From assembly GCA_021234155.1 (NCBI GenBank), contig JAJEKV010000002.1, positions 21,603,726-21,667,725 of the forward strand: a stretch of 64,000 nt of DNA, written 5' to 3'. Source of the DNA: Isoetes taiwanensis. Lineage: Eukaryota > Streptophyta > Lycopodiopsida > Isoetales > Isoetaceae. Below are positions 35,699 through 46,360 of the stretch, piece by piece (position 1 is the first letter of the stretch; each line of letters begins with the position of its first letter). The notes beneath the pieces were generated by a model that ran no database searches, was not told where the DNA came from, and was given only the letters and a program-made list of their open reading frames with translations. Both the position numbers and the translations under genes were made by a program.

Positions 35699-36683
35699 CG
35701 TTCCCGCATTCCTCGTGACAGCTTCGATCCAGCTTTCCTGGCTTTCGGCTTCTTGGGGGGGAATAGGCTTCTCTGGAGGTGGATTGAGAGTCTGCTTCTT
35801 CGTTGGCCGTCCTCCTTCGACATAGGTCACCTTGTTCGCCTGGCAGTAGAAGTTGTAGGCCTCCCACTTCTTCATGAACTCCTGGTGTGCCTTCAACTTC
35901 TTCTGGTAGACCCTGAGATGGTCTACCACGTAAGATTCTCGAGCAGGCCGGGGCGGCTTCTTGGTGTCCTTGTCTTTCTCCCATGTCGGGTAGGACGGGG
36001 GTACCTGCACCTGTGGTTCCTGGTCCGTCCGCTCCTCATCTGGGGGCTTGGAGGAGCTCCCTCCCTCTGGATGAGAATTGTAATCCTCATCGTCTGAGTC
36101 ATCCTAGGATGGGGGCTTGTCGGGGGGGTCGTTCCTCGATGACGATCTTTGTCATCGGGGTCTTCTTCGTCTTCCTCTTGGGCTCCTCCACGTTTTTGCC
36201 CTTGAGCTTCTTCTTGGCTTCCGCCTCCTTGGCCTCCTTTGCCTCTTCTCTTTTCCTCTTCTTCTCGGCCTTCTTCTCGCGGCGTCGTGCTTTTGCCTCG
36301 TGCATCTTGATCCAGACCTCGAGCTCTTCCTCTACTGTTGGCTCGGGGGTGGGCTCCTGTGCCTTGGCCTCCTGCTCTCGTTCTGCCCTTTCTTGTTTTT
36401 CCTTCTCCATCTGCTCGAACACTCTCTGGATTTGGTCGTCCTCTGCTCCAAGATCTGCTTCCTCGTCTGCCTGCTGGTTGAAGACGTCAACCTGCTCTCC
36501 TTGCGATCCTTGCTCGGATCTCTCCTCCTGTTGCTCCTCTGAAGTGCTCTCCTCGCCTGATGAAGGTTGGTCCCCTCTCGCGAGAAGTCGCTCCCAAAGC
36601 AGCTGCTGTATGTGCCTCCTGTCTTGGGCGCTAGACGTTTCACCTGATCGATATTTCCGAGCAGTCTGTTTGGTTCGCGCCAC
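35687..36683 (-). pseudogene. Retroelement protein with a histone H3 tail-like N terminus
   Basis: Reading leftward from 36683, codons give x-ARTKQTARK-YRSGET. The nine residues after the first codon are identical to histone H3 residues 1-9 (R2, K4, R8, K9 included). The first codon is GTG, with a TAA two codons upstream, so a former ATG may have mutated. The rest is charged: an acidic Glu/Gln-rich stretch, a predicted coiled coil (about residues 85-110) and a Lys/Arg-rich stretch (KAEKKRKREEAKEAKEAEAK). It stops at 36099. A second frame (36010-35687) continues with DHLRVYQKKLKAHQEFMKKW and ends at the truncated LTR. There is no core histone fold. The role may be chromatin targeting; this is inference. 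Confidence 0.7.
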
Positions 36684-36897
36684 GTCTTACTTCACGTCAA
36701 ACGGAGGTCGGGCGCCCAAAAATTGCCTCGAAGTGTGGAGCTAACTTCTAGACAGGAAGTCTACAAATGAGAGGGGTTTGGCTCTATTTATAGTTTGGGC
36801 GAATTTTAGGTCAAATTCTAAGTTTATCATTTACATGTGCCAAAGCGCCTATTAGCCTATAACATGTACTTACTTCAGAGTTTTCTAATTGAATTTA

Positions 36898-36960
36898 CTC
36901 ATGGTGTGCGTTGGGGGCCTGATCTAATATTTAGATCAAGGCTCTGGCGCATACCGTGAG
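36898..36960 (+). other. 63-bp covarying hairpin, copy 1
   Basis: Outer arms CTCATGGTGTGCG and CGCATACCGTGAG pair with two G.U wobbles in the plus-strand RNA. GCCT (36917-36920) pairs with AGGC (36939-36942). The inner stem GATCTAA/TTAGATC closes a TAT loop. See copy 2 at 38543. Confidence 0.75.
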
Positions 36961-37074
36961 CACTTTTGCATTTTTGACTAAATTATATGATTTCTAGGCA
37001 TATTCCTAGGGGTATGATATACGAATCTAACTAATTCTTGCCTTAAAACTCGATGAGCTCACTGGATTCTATCA

Positions 37075-37086
37075 TGGTATCAGAGC
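37075..37086 (+). other. Plus-strand primer-binding site
   Basis: TGGTATCAGAGC is the plant retroelement primer site complementary to initiator Met-tRNA. It follows ATCA, a plausible LTR end, so a plus-oriented LTR probably ends near 37074. Its left edge was not found. Confidence 0.6.
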
Positions 37087-37099
37087 CTACATGAAGAAG

Positions 37100-38080
37100 G
37101 AAGAGAGTGTAGGATCGATCTGGTTTTGATCAGCAAAAATTTTCAAGAAAATTTGCTTTTGGAGCCAAGCTTTCAAGGGCTGGATCAGATTGACACCGGG
37201 CAGCATCCTGGTGTAATCTGGATCGGAGGAATTCGAGCTGATTTCTTGGCAAGAGTTTCTTGCAAGATCAATTAGTTGAAAGGCAGCTTTGCCTTGACAT
37301 CTTCTTTGAAGCGGGATTCAGTTTTTTAGTGAAGATTTAGTGGAATATGGCAAGCCAAGAACTGGCTACGATTTGCAAGCATTAGGGTTCGTTTCTTTGC
37401 AAGAAGGGGTGATTATAAGACAGGATGTCTTGGATCGGACAAATTTCATGAAGATTTGTGGATCTGTAAATTTTTTTCGGCTGTAGAGGGCAGATTTGTT
37501 TGACGATTCATTTACAAACACAGGCATAGACTGGGAGCTTTGCAAATTGGATGGAATCTGTGTTGATTTGGTGGATCCAAAGGTTCCGTGCCAAATAGAT
37601 TGGCCTGATGGCTTGATTAGCAGCACCAGCAAGGGGGGCAGCATCAACGCGTTGTGCAAGAGCAGCAGGAGTAGCAGATGTAGCAGCAGCGGAAAAAGAA
37701 GCAGCCCAAGGGGTATCAGGACATGCAATGGGCGAAACGGTAGAACATGCTGAGCAAAAGTGGTCGTGCAGAAGCAGTAGTATCAGCATCAGCTTCAACA
37801 TTGGGTGCAGCAATAGCTCTGAGAGCCCTACTAGCAGTCGTGGCAGCAGCAACCCGCGGAGTTTTAGTAGCTCTGTGCATGGCATCCCCGACCTTAGCAT
37901 TGGGTGGCTTGAACACTCGTGCTTTGCTTTCGACCAAGGCCACTGCGTCTCTGGTGCAGTTGATGGTCCGCACACGAGCTAGCTCCCTTCAACGTTGTTT
38001 CTATTGTCGAGGGGTGAGGTCATGATCGATATACATTGAGGTGCCCTTTAGTTTCAGCCACTAGCATAGTATGGCATCTC
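37100..38080. other. Retroelement interior, uncertain coding
   Basis: Long Ala/Ser/Leu-rich open stretches on both strands (37496-38025) reflect AGCAGC-type codon repeats. None has a recognised domain, and the coding strand cannot be decided. Confidence 0.35.
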
Positions 38081-38524
38081 TTACCAATGCATCGGCAACT
38101 GTGAATTTGGCAATGTGTGGGCAGTCTGGGTGTTGAACACAGAGACGGCTATCCTGGGCAATGTCTTGGAGGGTCTGGAGGTGTTGGTATTGTGCCTCAC
38201 TGGCTGCCTATAAGGTCTTTTGGACTGTAGCTGCCCTCTCTTCTGCCTCTGTGCGGAGAGGCAAAAGATATGTCTAGGTCTCCTGCTCGAAATGATATCC
38301 ATTCTGGCAAACAGGGTTTCAAGGGTAGTATGCAGATCCGCAAGTCGCGCTCTGTCTTGCTGCCTTTCAACGTGTGCTAGGCGAAGGTCATCCTCAAATT
38401 GTTGGATGCGAGTCTCCATGCTGGAAACACGCTGCTTTTTTGTGGTGAGGTGCTTTTTAAGCAGTCTGGGCATGGAGGCTTGCACTTCTTCTGTCAAATA
38501 TGCAAAAAATTCATCAAGTTTCAA
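38081..38524 (-). pseudogene. Gag-like N terminus, Ty3-type
   Basis: LDEFFAYLTEEVQASMPRLL is followed by a heptad-like helix (METRIQQFEDDLRLAHVERQ, then LHTTLETLFARMD), resembling the N-terminal coiled coil of plant Ty3 Gag proteins. It is located about 280 bp inside the primer site at 38802-38813, where gag is expected for the leftward element. There is no upstream ATG before a stop (the first codon is TTG), and no zinc knuckle was found downstream. Confidence 0.5.
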
Positions 38525-38542
38525 GGTGTTTATGGCCAGTTA

Positions 38543-38605
38543 CTCATGGTGTGCGCCTGGGGCTAAACCTAAATTTTAGGTTGGTGCTCTGGCGCATACC
38601 GTGAG
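38543..38605 (+). other. 63-bp covarying hairpin, copy 2
   Basis: The 13-nt outer arms are the same as at 36898-36960. The inner stem is AACCTAAA/TTTAGGTT, different in sequence from copy 1 but equally paired. Identical total length. Confidence 0.75.
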
Positions 38606-38801
38606 ACATTTCCACATTTGGTCAAAATTTAATTCAACTTTTTAGTTTTCTTGGTTTCCAATTCTTCTAACTGTTACTAGCTTAGCATAACTACAAAAAA
38701 TGAGAAAAAAAATTTCCCACTTTTTCGAGGTTTGAGAATTCTACTAAGTTAGTACTACTGGGAGCATGGCCAGTGCTTTGCTCTTTGTCTCCAAGAACAT
38801 T

Positions 38802-38813
38802 GCTCTGATACCA
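38802..38813 (-). other. Minus-strand primer-binding site
   Basis: GCTCTGATACCA, the reverse complement of TGGTATCAGAGC, lies 2 bp from the LTR edge at 38816 and sets the leftward orientation of the element. Confidence 0.85.
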
Positions 38814-38815
38814 CT

Positions 38816-40392
38816 GTGACGTCCCCTACTCGTATATGGTGCACTCACCGTATACAAACAGGAGTTCATCCCCTATACCAGCTCCATGCTGATACAAGGC
38901 CCTCCACGTGTCACTACAACCTTGATGAGTTCCAGTGGGAAGAATGAAGGGGTCATTTTACCCTGTCTCCCTTCAGGGCCTGCCTAGCTGCAGAAGCATA
39001 AACATACATGTCAGTATACAACATCAACATCACATGACCATCACGAAGGATGGCTCACCACATATCTGCATAGACAAAGATCAACACATCATATATGGAG
39101 ATCCTACCCAAGGCTCAGACTCAAAGGGGATGACTGACGGCTTGGGCCTTCAGAAGTCATTGCAGACAGAATTCATGGCAATGGATTCGGCTGGCATAAG
39201 AACATGGCTTATGGTAGTCCACTCCATCCGCCCCTCCTGTGCACACTTTGCAGAGTAGGATGAAAAGTGTTGGGACCTGACTGTAGCTCGCCGGGTGCAT
39301 AGCCAAAGGCTATTCCTGGGTTGCATCTCCCCAGTCCCGATAGGGCAGGTAGGGATCACTCCCACCAGAGACTATCATGCTGGTTCAAGGTGACTAGAGG
39401 GCCACTGCCCGTACTCGACTTGAACTCCATGGAAGGTGTCCACCACCCCAAGAGTGTTGAACCCATGCAAAGCCCGCTCGCAGTGGCAGAGCATTAGGTC
39501 TAGTGCACTGTAGTCCCCGATAGGCTTTATTATCAGAGGGACGTGATCATGAACCAGGACATGAACCTCCTTGTAAGCCAGTCTGGCCCCTTCACCCACA
39601 ACCAGGTGTGGTTCTTGTACACATGCCGAATTTAATAGTGCATTAAAGAGGGCTAGCTAGGAGCATCATACTACTAGGCTTTTAAGGCCTCTACCCCCCT
39701 TCCCAATACAATGAGTCCACAGAGATCATCATCACATACATATCATAGAAAAACTAAAGAATAAGATTTAATCTAAATCACAGAGTTAGGTTCTTTATGG
39801 CTTGATATCTAGAGGTCTAGATGGCTACTATGGGCAAATCAATAGGCTAAACCTACTTACTCTATGTCTGGGAGGTGGTTTAGACTATTGAATTGGCAAA
39901 ATACCTGATCCCTGGCTTGCTCCTCCTGTTCTGAACGCATCCATGCTATAGAATTGCTCGAAGATGAAGCTAGAAAGGGAAGCTGATGAGCTAGGCTGCT
40001 CAGACAGATTCTGGGAGTTGGGATTGGCTCCTGGAGCAAGGGCAAGCAAAACAGAGTTCTAGAAGGTTGTGGACGAAAATGAAAAGTTAGGGTTCCTATG
40101 CCTTATAAAGACTATAAGTTAGAGATGGGCTTCCATTATCCCTTGAGCATGTGGGACAAATGGGTATGGCCCACTTGCCTATATTAATTAAGTGGCCTAA
40201 GGTATACACATGAATAAATGTGTACATATGAATAAATGTGCACATGAATAAATGTGCACACACTTGCAAGTTGCCCCCTAGGGTGCTACTTGCTTGGGTA
40301 CACGTCGGCGTGCACGTCAATCAGGATGGCGTGTACGTGTGACGAGGCAATACAGTATACGTCCGGACCGTATACTGTGCTGGAACATCACA
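38816..40392 (-). repeat. 5' LTR of the Ty3-like element (1577 bp)
   Basis: It runs from TGTGACGTCC to ACATCACA. It contains a palindromic ATACAGTATACGTCCGGACC segment near its end and a CTTATAAAG TATA-like box (about 40102). The part CGCCGGGTGCATAGCCAAAGG (39288 on) is shared with the LTR at 43050-44124, showing one LTR family. Confidence 0.8.
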
Positions 40393-41967
40393 TGATAGCA
40401 GTTAGAGATGTTTTATTTGAAGGTAAAGAAGTGTGTGAAAAAGAGCGCTCTTGTGTCTTTCACTTTGAACAATGTATGCAGAGGCAGGCCAAGAAGCATC
40501 TCAGTCCTGAATATAGAGAGGAGTTTATGAAAGTCTGCAGAGAATGGAGAAACTCAGATAATCCAAATGAATTGTACCTTTATATGACATGTTGTCTTCT
40601 AGAGAAGGCTTCTGCATCAAATGTCAATGCATTGTGTTCGTGGATGGCTTGGTGGCATCAGAGAGTGAGCCGATGGGGAAATTATATGAAAGCTTGTGCC
40701 TCAATAGAAGATGCTATGCATATACCTGATACTAATTTGTCTGAAAGTAGACATGCAAGTTGGTTAGCAGCTACAGGTTATAAAAAAAACTTTAACTCTG
40801 TATGATGCTAATTTGTCTGATTTGACAGAAGCTATCTTACAAAGTAGTAAATACAAGTCACACCTCGACCATAACTTTGTTGGATCAGGACCAGGAATAT
40901 CTACACTTTTCTCAAGGTTGCAAGGTAGATTAAGTAGTGGGATCAGGAGTAAGGAGGTTACTGATGCAGTTATTCAGGAAGTTAGCAGACAGGGTTTACC
41001 AATATTTCAGTGTGGTTATGGTGGGAATGATCAAACAATATCAAAGAGAAAATGCATGAACAGCTCCACAACCATAGGTGAGTTTGGAACACATAGACCA
41101 GATAAGCAAGCAAGAAATATACCTAGAGTAGCATGAACAGATCCAGTAGTCAAAAATTTATTTGGGTCAAATTCTATTGACGTCAATGAGAGAGAAATCT
41201 TTGATACCAACTGGGCCATTCGTAGAACAAATGTTGGCAGTAAAGTGAGATGTCAAGGCAGGGTTTCAGTAAATGGTAAAAAATGTGACAAATTGATTAA
41301 CAAGGGCCTATCATCAGTTGCAGCGCCATCATATTATGGTATAAGGTCTTATAGAGGAGGAACATGCGAGCAATTTTTTTGGTTTTGTCCTGATAAATAT
41401 AGGTGCACATGGTACCCAAATGCTGATATGGTTTCCACATCCAATCGTCCTGTTTTGTGGCCAGTACATAAGGGTGTCAAACTTAAGCCTAACGAGCTCG
41501 AGACTTTGGAAAAAGGTGGCTATAATCTGGAAGGATTGAGTAGAACCACATATACCCATCAAAATGAAGATGTTCAGTATGTTCACAGTTCTGGAAGTCA
41601 ATGCTTTGTCATGAGACGTGATGGTAAGCATGTAAACAGAAGGACTAAACTTAGTAGAGTTGCATAACTAAATTTGGAGCAAAGCAAAGACATGGATGTC
41701 TCAGTTCTAAGTAATGTGATTGTTCATAAGAGACATGTGGACTTCAGTTTGAATAGAAATGGCAATGTGTATATTGTTAGCATCAAGAAAGAGCCTTCAT
41801 GCACCTGTCCTAATTATCAGAAGAGGGTTGCAAAGGGAAGCTTCATCCCATGCAAGCATATGTTCTACATCTTCCAGTCAGAGCTTCACAGAGATCCCTC
41901 CATTGACATGTCACTCCAACCAGTGTTTAGTGACGATCTTCTGGATAGCTTATTGCATGTCTTTTAA

Positions 41968-42411
41968 CAGAGTTACAACTCATTTCGCTTTATGGAACTA
42001 ATGTTTGTTGGATTTTAATAAACATTATGTGATTGGTAGTTTTACATTGATTGATTTCTTACATTGTAATTAAACATTGCCAACCACTTTGCAACTATGA
42101 ACATTCTAGGCTTTAAATGCTATATGGTCTTACTTATACTCGTAGCATAGTACATTAATCATTGTAGTACTTTTTACAAAACCAGAAATAAAAAGAAGCA
42201 GTTAAACTAAATGATATTGCCAAAAAACGTAATTGTAATAGTCTAAAATAACTTCAAAATATAATCTTTGAACATGAAATCAAATCTTACTTTAAAATAT
42301 AAGCTTCGAACTTGAAATCAAATCTTACTTATACTCGTAGCATAATACATTAATCACATTGTAGTACTTTTTGATAACTTTCTAACTTGAGGGATAAAGA
42401 CCATAAGACCA
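41968..42411. other. 3' flank of transposase copy 2
   Basis: AT-rich. CTTACTTATACTCGTAGCAT occurs twice (about 42128 and 42330), giving a direct repeat of about 200 bp. Confidence 0.5.
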
Positions 42412-43045
42412 TTATAAAAAGGACCACAAAAAAATTGCACTCTTCACAAGGTATTGGAGAAATTTGAATCTTCTTGTCTTCTTATAGGCCCTGTCAAGAA
42501 GAACCTCAGGGACGATTTCAAGCTGGTCGTCCGTCATTTCTAGTAACTCGGTTATCTCCAATACTTCCCCTGGATTAGGAGTATGCCTCTTTAGGAGACT
42601 TACATGGAAGACCCTATGGATTTTGAGATGTGCTGGCAGGTCCAACTTGTAGGATTGGGTACCTACTCTTTTGGTTATTCTGAAAGGTCCAGCCCATCTT
42701 GGAGCAAGCTTCTTGCAATTGCCGATGCGGAGCTTGGTCTGCTTCACCTTTATCTTCAACCACACATTGTCTCCCACCTGAAATTCCCTTACCGTTCTAT
42801 GCTTATCGGCTACGCTTTTCTGCCTACTTCTCGCTGCTAGAAGGTAACCTCTTACCTCCTCCACCAATTGCTGCATATTCGATAACATCTGCTGGGAGAC
42901 TTCCACTTTTGACACTGGGTTGTGCCAAGTATCTGGGGTAAGACATTGATACCCAGAATTAATCATGAAAGGAGACATCTGCGATGACTCCTGCTTAGTG
43001 TTGTTGTAGGCAAACTCTACTAAGTGGATGAAATCTTCCCACTTA
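42412..43045 (-). pseudogene. Ty3-type integrase C-terminal remnant
   Basis: Reads VGDNVWLKIKVKQTKLR, then KLAPRWAGPFRITKRVG and HRVFHVSLLKRHTPNPGEV, the standard end of Ty3 integrases with a degenerate chromodomain-like tail (DDQLEIVPEVLLDR). RT, RNase H and the integrase catalytic core are missing. It is fused directly to LTR sequence at about 43047. Confidence 0.85.
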
Positions 43046-43049
43046 AACC

Positions 43050-44124
43050 GTAGTCTGCCGGGTGCATAGCCAAAGGGGCTACTGCTGGGTTACATCTCCC
43101 CAGTCCCGATGAGGCAGGAGGAGAGTCTCCTCCCCTCCAGAGGCATGCATGCCCATCACAGGCGGCTAGAGGGCCACTGCGCGTATTCGACTTGAACCCC
43201 ATTGAAGGTGATGCATCACCCAAGAGGTGTCGAGCTCATGCCTTGCCCACACGCAGTGGCAAACCATTAAGCCTAGCCCACTAAGATCCCCGGTAGGCTT
43301 TACACACCAGAGGGATCAGTCTGCGATGGGACAAGTCCTCCTTGTCAACCGGTCTAGCCCCGCCACCCACAACCAGGCGGGCTCCTGTGCACGGGCCGCA
43401 TTAATTGGGTATTAATGAGGCTATCTAGGAACATCTGCTACAGAGGCTTTTAGGGTCTCTACCCCCCTTCCCAATACACGGGAGAGCATAGAATGAACAC
43501 CGTAATCATCAAAGAGCTGAATTGTAGAATAACATCTAATCTATCTAACCTACACATCCAAAGTTAGGTTCTTTTGTTAGAGCTTATGATCTCGGGATCT
43601 ATAAGGCCTCTAAGGCTGAACTAACATGCAAAACCAGCTCATTGCCAAGCTAAACGACGGCTTTGCACAACAAAATGGGCACCTGACTTGCTCCAGATCC
43701 TTGGAATGCATCTATGCTTCTGATCCTGTTGAAGACTGCTGCTGCTGGAAGATCTGTTGCGCAAGGGCGGCTTTTCAGAGCCTGGCAATGCGAACTAGAG
43801 TCCTGGCTTGGCCGGAATGGCTTTGTGAAACCCTAATTGTGAAAAAGGAAGAAGGGTTTAGGGTTTAAGGGGAAAGCCCTTATATAGAAACCCTTAGGGT
43901 TAGGTTAACATTGGCCAAATGGGGTTTTGCCATTTGGCATGGGGTTTATATAGTTGCATATGTTTATCAAACATGCACAATATACGAGGTTGCCCCCTAG
44001 GTGCAATACTTGCCCCCTATGTGCAACCCTCTACGTCTCGCTAGTACTTGTCATGATGACATGTACGTGTGACGTGGTAGTATAATATATGTATTTGGGG
44101 CATATATTATACTAGAATGTCACA
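43050..44124 (-). repeat. Truncated LTR related to 38816-40392
   Basis: It shares GCCGGGTGCATAGCCAAAGG, CTCCCCAGTCCCGAT and a similar end (GCCCCCTAGG...ACGTGTGACG...TGTCACA). Its inner end is lost at the integrase junction. The palindrome CATATATTATACTA replaces that of the other LTR near the terminus. Confidence 0.75.
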
Positions 44125-44164
44125 GTAATGGAGGGAATTAAAACAAAGGGGGAAGACAAACCTG

Positions 44165-44561
44165 TGGCTGCAGACGCAGCCAAGGCATCAATCCAAACAT
44201 CCCTGACCATTTGTATGGTTTGATCTAAACCATATCTCCACATGCATGCAATGTCTAAGGCTGAAAAAAAGGAAACACAGTCAGTTAAGTTCAAGTCAAA
44301 GATAAGAAATAATAAGAAGTTTCTGGAAAACTTAGCTTTTGGTTTCGTAGCATAGAGCAGCTACAAAGTTTGGCCTCCATATCTCCCTTCTGAAGCCCAA
44401 GTTTTGGCGCAAAAACTCCATCAGCTGCTCAAGAAATTGCTTGAGAGATCCCTATAGGAAGACCGTTCCTACTCCATGGAGGACAAAGGAAATCCGTTGT
44501 GGAAGATTGCATATCTGTGGTAGTGCAGGGGGTCTCCATCAGAGGGCACAACTGTGGCCAT
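44165..44561 (-). pseudogene. Host gene 5' fragment, unidentified
   Basis: ATG at 44561 opens MATVVPSDGDPLHYHRYAIF. After a stop and frame change near 44465, an adjacent frame gives LEQLMEFLRQNLGFRREIW then NFVAALCYETK. A possible GC-type donor follows, then an acceptor TTTTTTCAG at about 44263 and an exon encoding LDIACMWRYGLDQTIQMVR to SAAT before GTTTGT (44165). The composition and splice borders are gene-like. I cannot name the protein. The LTR at 44124 may have cut it. Confidence 0.4.
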
Positions 44562-45269
44562 CTTCGTCCTCAACAAACCCTAAACCCTATCTCCCAACTG
44601 TCGTGGGAATGCTTAGGGGGCACCGTTGCCAGAAAAAATAGTTTCCGTTAGCCATCGTAGCCCTAAACCGTCCAATGGAGGTGCCCCATATGTGGGCACT
44701 CTCCCTTAACTAAATAGGATTCCACCTGTTGGTACTCCATTCCAAGTACAACGAGTTTCTATTTGGGCCACATTATTTGGGCCACATGTTTTCTATTCTT
44801 TGATGCAGCTTTGCAAAACTATGGCCCACTACCAAAATTAAAATGTCATGATTTTGAAGTAAGTTCGTACTTAAGTGGATTTGCGAATATTGTTTTGTAT
44901 GAGCTTTAGATGAAGTGAGCTTGCATGTAAATTTAAGCTTAGTGTTTTATTCTAAAATAGATTCTATGCTTATGCATGAGTGTCTTTTGTGAAGGCTTCT
45001 TCCTAGAGGTTTACTCTTGAAAACACTTGTTTTAAGGTCTTATCATGTTCATCTCTTGAGTGTTGTCGGTTTCCTTTGTGTGCATTCATTGCTACAAACT
45101 TCAAGCTTTCTAAGATGCTTGAGCTGAAAAAGAGTCTTAGAAAATGTCGTGTTTTTTTGGAGCCTTGCTATGTCGAATGGCTTTAAATGAATTGTGGCAG
45201 ATATGGCATGCAAAAACCTTTGTATTATTGGCATTGACATCTAATGGTTGTACACTTGACTATCCACAT
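44562..45269. other. Unassigned spacer
   Basis: Nothing recognised. Confidence 0.35.
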
Positions 45270-45743
45270 CCCCGTGTGCCTTGAACCTAGGAACCATGCT
45301 CATTTCTAGTCGCATGTGTGAGCTTCACATTCATATGTTGGGCTGATTGCTCACCTTGGATGGGTGCTGGTTGTGCTTCCCATAGTTGCTACATTTCATC
45401 TATTCTAAATGCTTCCAGTTCATCTTCCTCAGAGTTGCCTTCTTCAACTTGCTCCATTATTGCTGCATTATCCTCCGGAGCAACCCTACCAAACCTTGAA
45501 CCCTAGTTGAAGGGCCAATTGCCTGTTGTGCTGAGCCCTGGCTTGATATTGTTTGGAGTTGGGCCATACTAAATTGACTGGGAGATCAATTCTGCAATGT
45601 CCTCCCTCTTTGGCTCTGTCCTCCCTTTGCTGACCACATAGGCAGCCCGATGCCTCTTGAATGCTGCTTTTGAATGGAGCAAAGGATGCCACATCCAAAG
45701 GTTGTAACCTATGGCAATGTTGCCTTTCAAATATTACGAACAT
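45270..45743 (-). pseudogene. Tc1/mariner pogo-like DDE transposase remnant
   Basis: HRLQPLDVASFAPFKSSIQEA matches the segment before the last catalytic residue in pogo/jerky-type DDE transposases (HxLQPLDVxxFxPxK). Frame changes follow. The acidic tail (EQVEEGNSEEDELEAF) is in another frame. Catalytic Asp residues upstream were not found. Confidence 0.65.
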
Positions 45744-46360
45744 ATTTTCACAAGGTCAAGATAAACTAAATAAATGTCAAAAGTTATATGAATTTGAATG
45801 CGACATCCACAAAGTTTAGTTATGCACAATCCTTTGAAGATCATGTATTCTAAGAATATTAATAAAATATCAACTTCACACTAAAGAAAAGCAAAAGAAA
45901 CAAATGTTCTTTAAGGTTGAATAGACAACAACAAAGTATTAGAACGTGGTGTCATAAAGCTACCAGATTGAACTTTAGGAGGTACATTTTAAGTTCCATG
46001 TTGGTCCTATATGCTATTTTATCTTCCTTTATATTTATGTGAACTATCAATCCAAGCATCATTTCTTGGATTAACAAACAGCCCCAAGTGTCTAACTATG
46101 TCTGCCTATTCTTAGAGCATGCTTGAATAAGACATATCCATTAAAAGATGTCCTTTGGAGTGTGTTTGCATAACACTCCAAATACATAACACATATGCAC
46201 CTCTTATATTGGTGATGAAATCACAATGTCTTAGACGCGGTACCACCGCAAACTCATCACCATATATGCCTCAAAGTGAAAGATAAGGTTTGCCATTGTT
46301 TAGCAAAAATAAATTTAGAGACAATTTTTACGTAATGTCACATTGGCAGCGACTATTCTA
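45744..46360. other. Unassigned spacer
   Basis: AT-rich. No gene seen. Confidence 0.35.

Larger units (their letters stand above)
35591..40392 (-). mobile_element. Ty3-like LTR element with rearranged ends
   Basis: On the plus strand it starts TGTGACGTCC and ends ACATCACA. The flanks GGATA and TGATA are a near-match 5-bp duplication, and removal restores the transposase reading QANW-IAVRD. A full-length LTR occupies 38816-40392. Beside it, at 38802-38813, GCTCTGATACCA is the minus-strand complement of the plant Met-tRNA primer site, so the element reads leftward. The left LTR keeps only about 108 bp (35591-35698) and is fused to a coding frame. A second primer site in the opposite sense (37075) suggests a nested or recombined element. 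Confidence 0.75.
35430..41967 (+). pseudogene. SWIM zinc-finger transposase (MULE-like), copy 2
   Basis: The first part (35430-35590) reads VTIAICDMKIED then FHGFMADEAQANW, ending where an LTR element begins. It resumes at 40393 (IAVRDVLFEGK) with ERSCVFHFEQCMQRQ, then RWGNYMKACASIED and TNLSESRHASWLA. It continues through LWPVHKGVKLKPNELE to a SWIM finger (CTCPNY...IPCKHMFYIF, about 41795-41870) and ends at 41967. There are stops near 41135 and 41667 and a frame change near 40800. The N-terminal zinc-finger part seen in copy 1 is absent here. Both copies keep the same block order, which defines the family. Confidence 0.75.

Noticed and set aside
37496-38025. Long open frames on both strands (Ser-rich plus, Ala/Leu-rich minus)
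   Set aside because: They are low-complexity products of AGCAGC-type repeats; no domain decides the strand.
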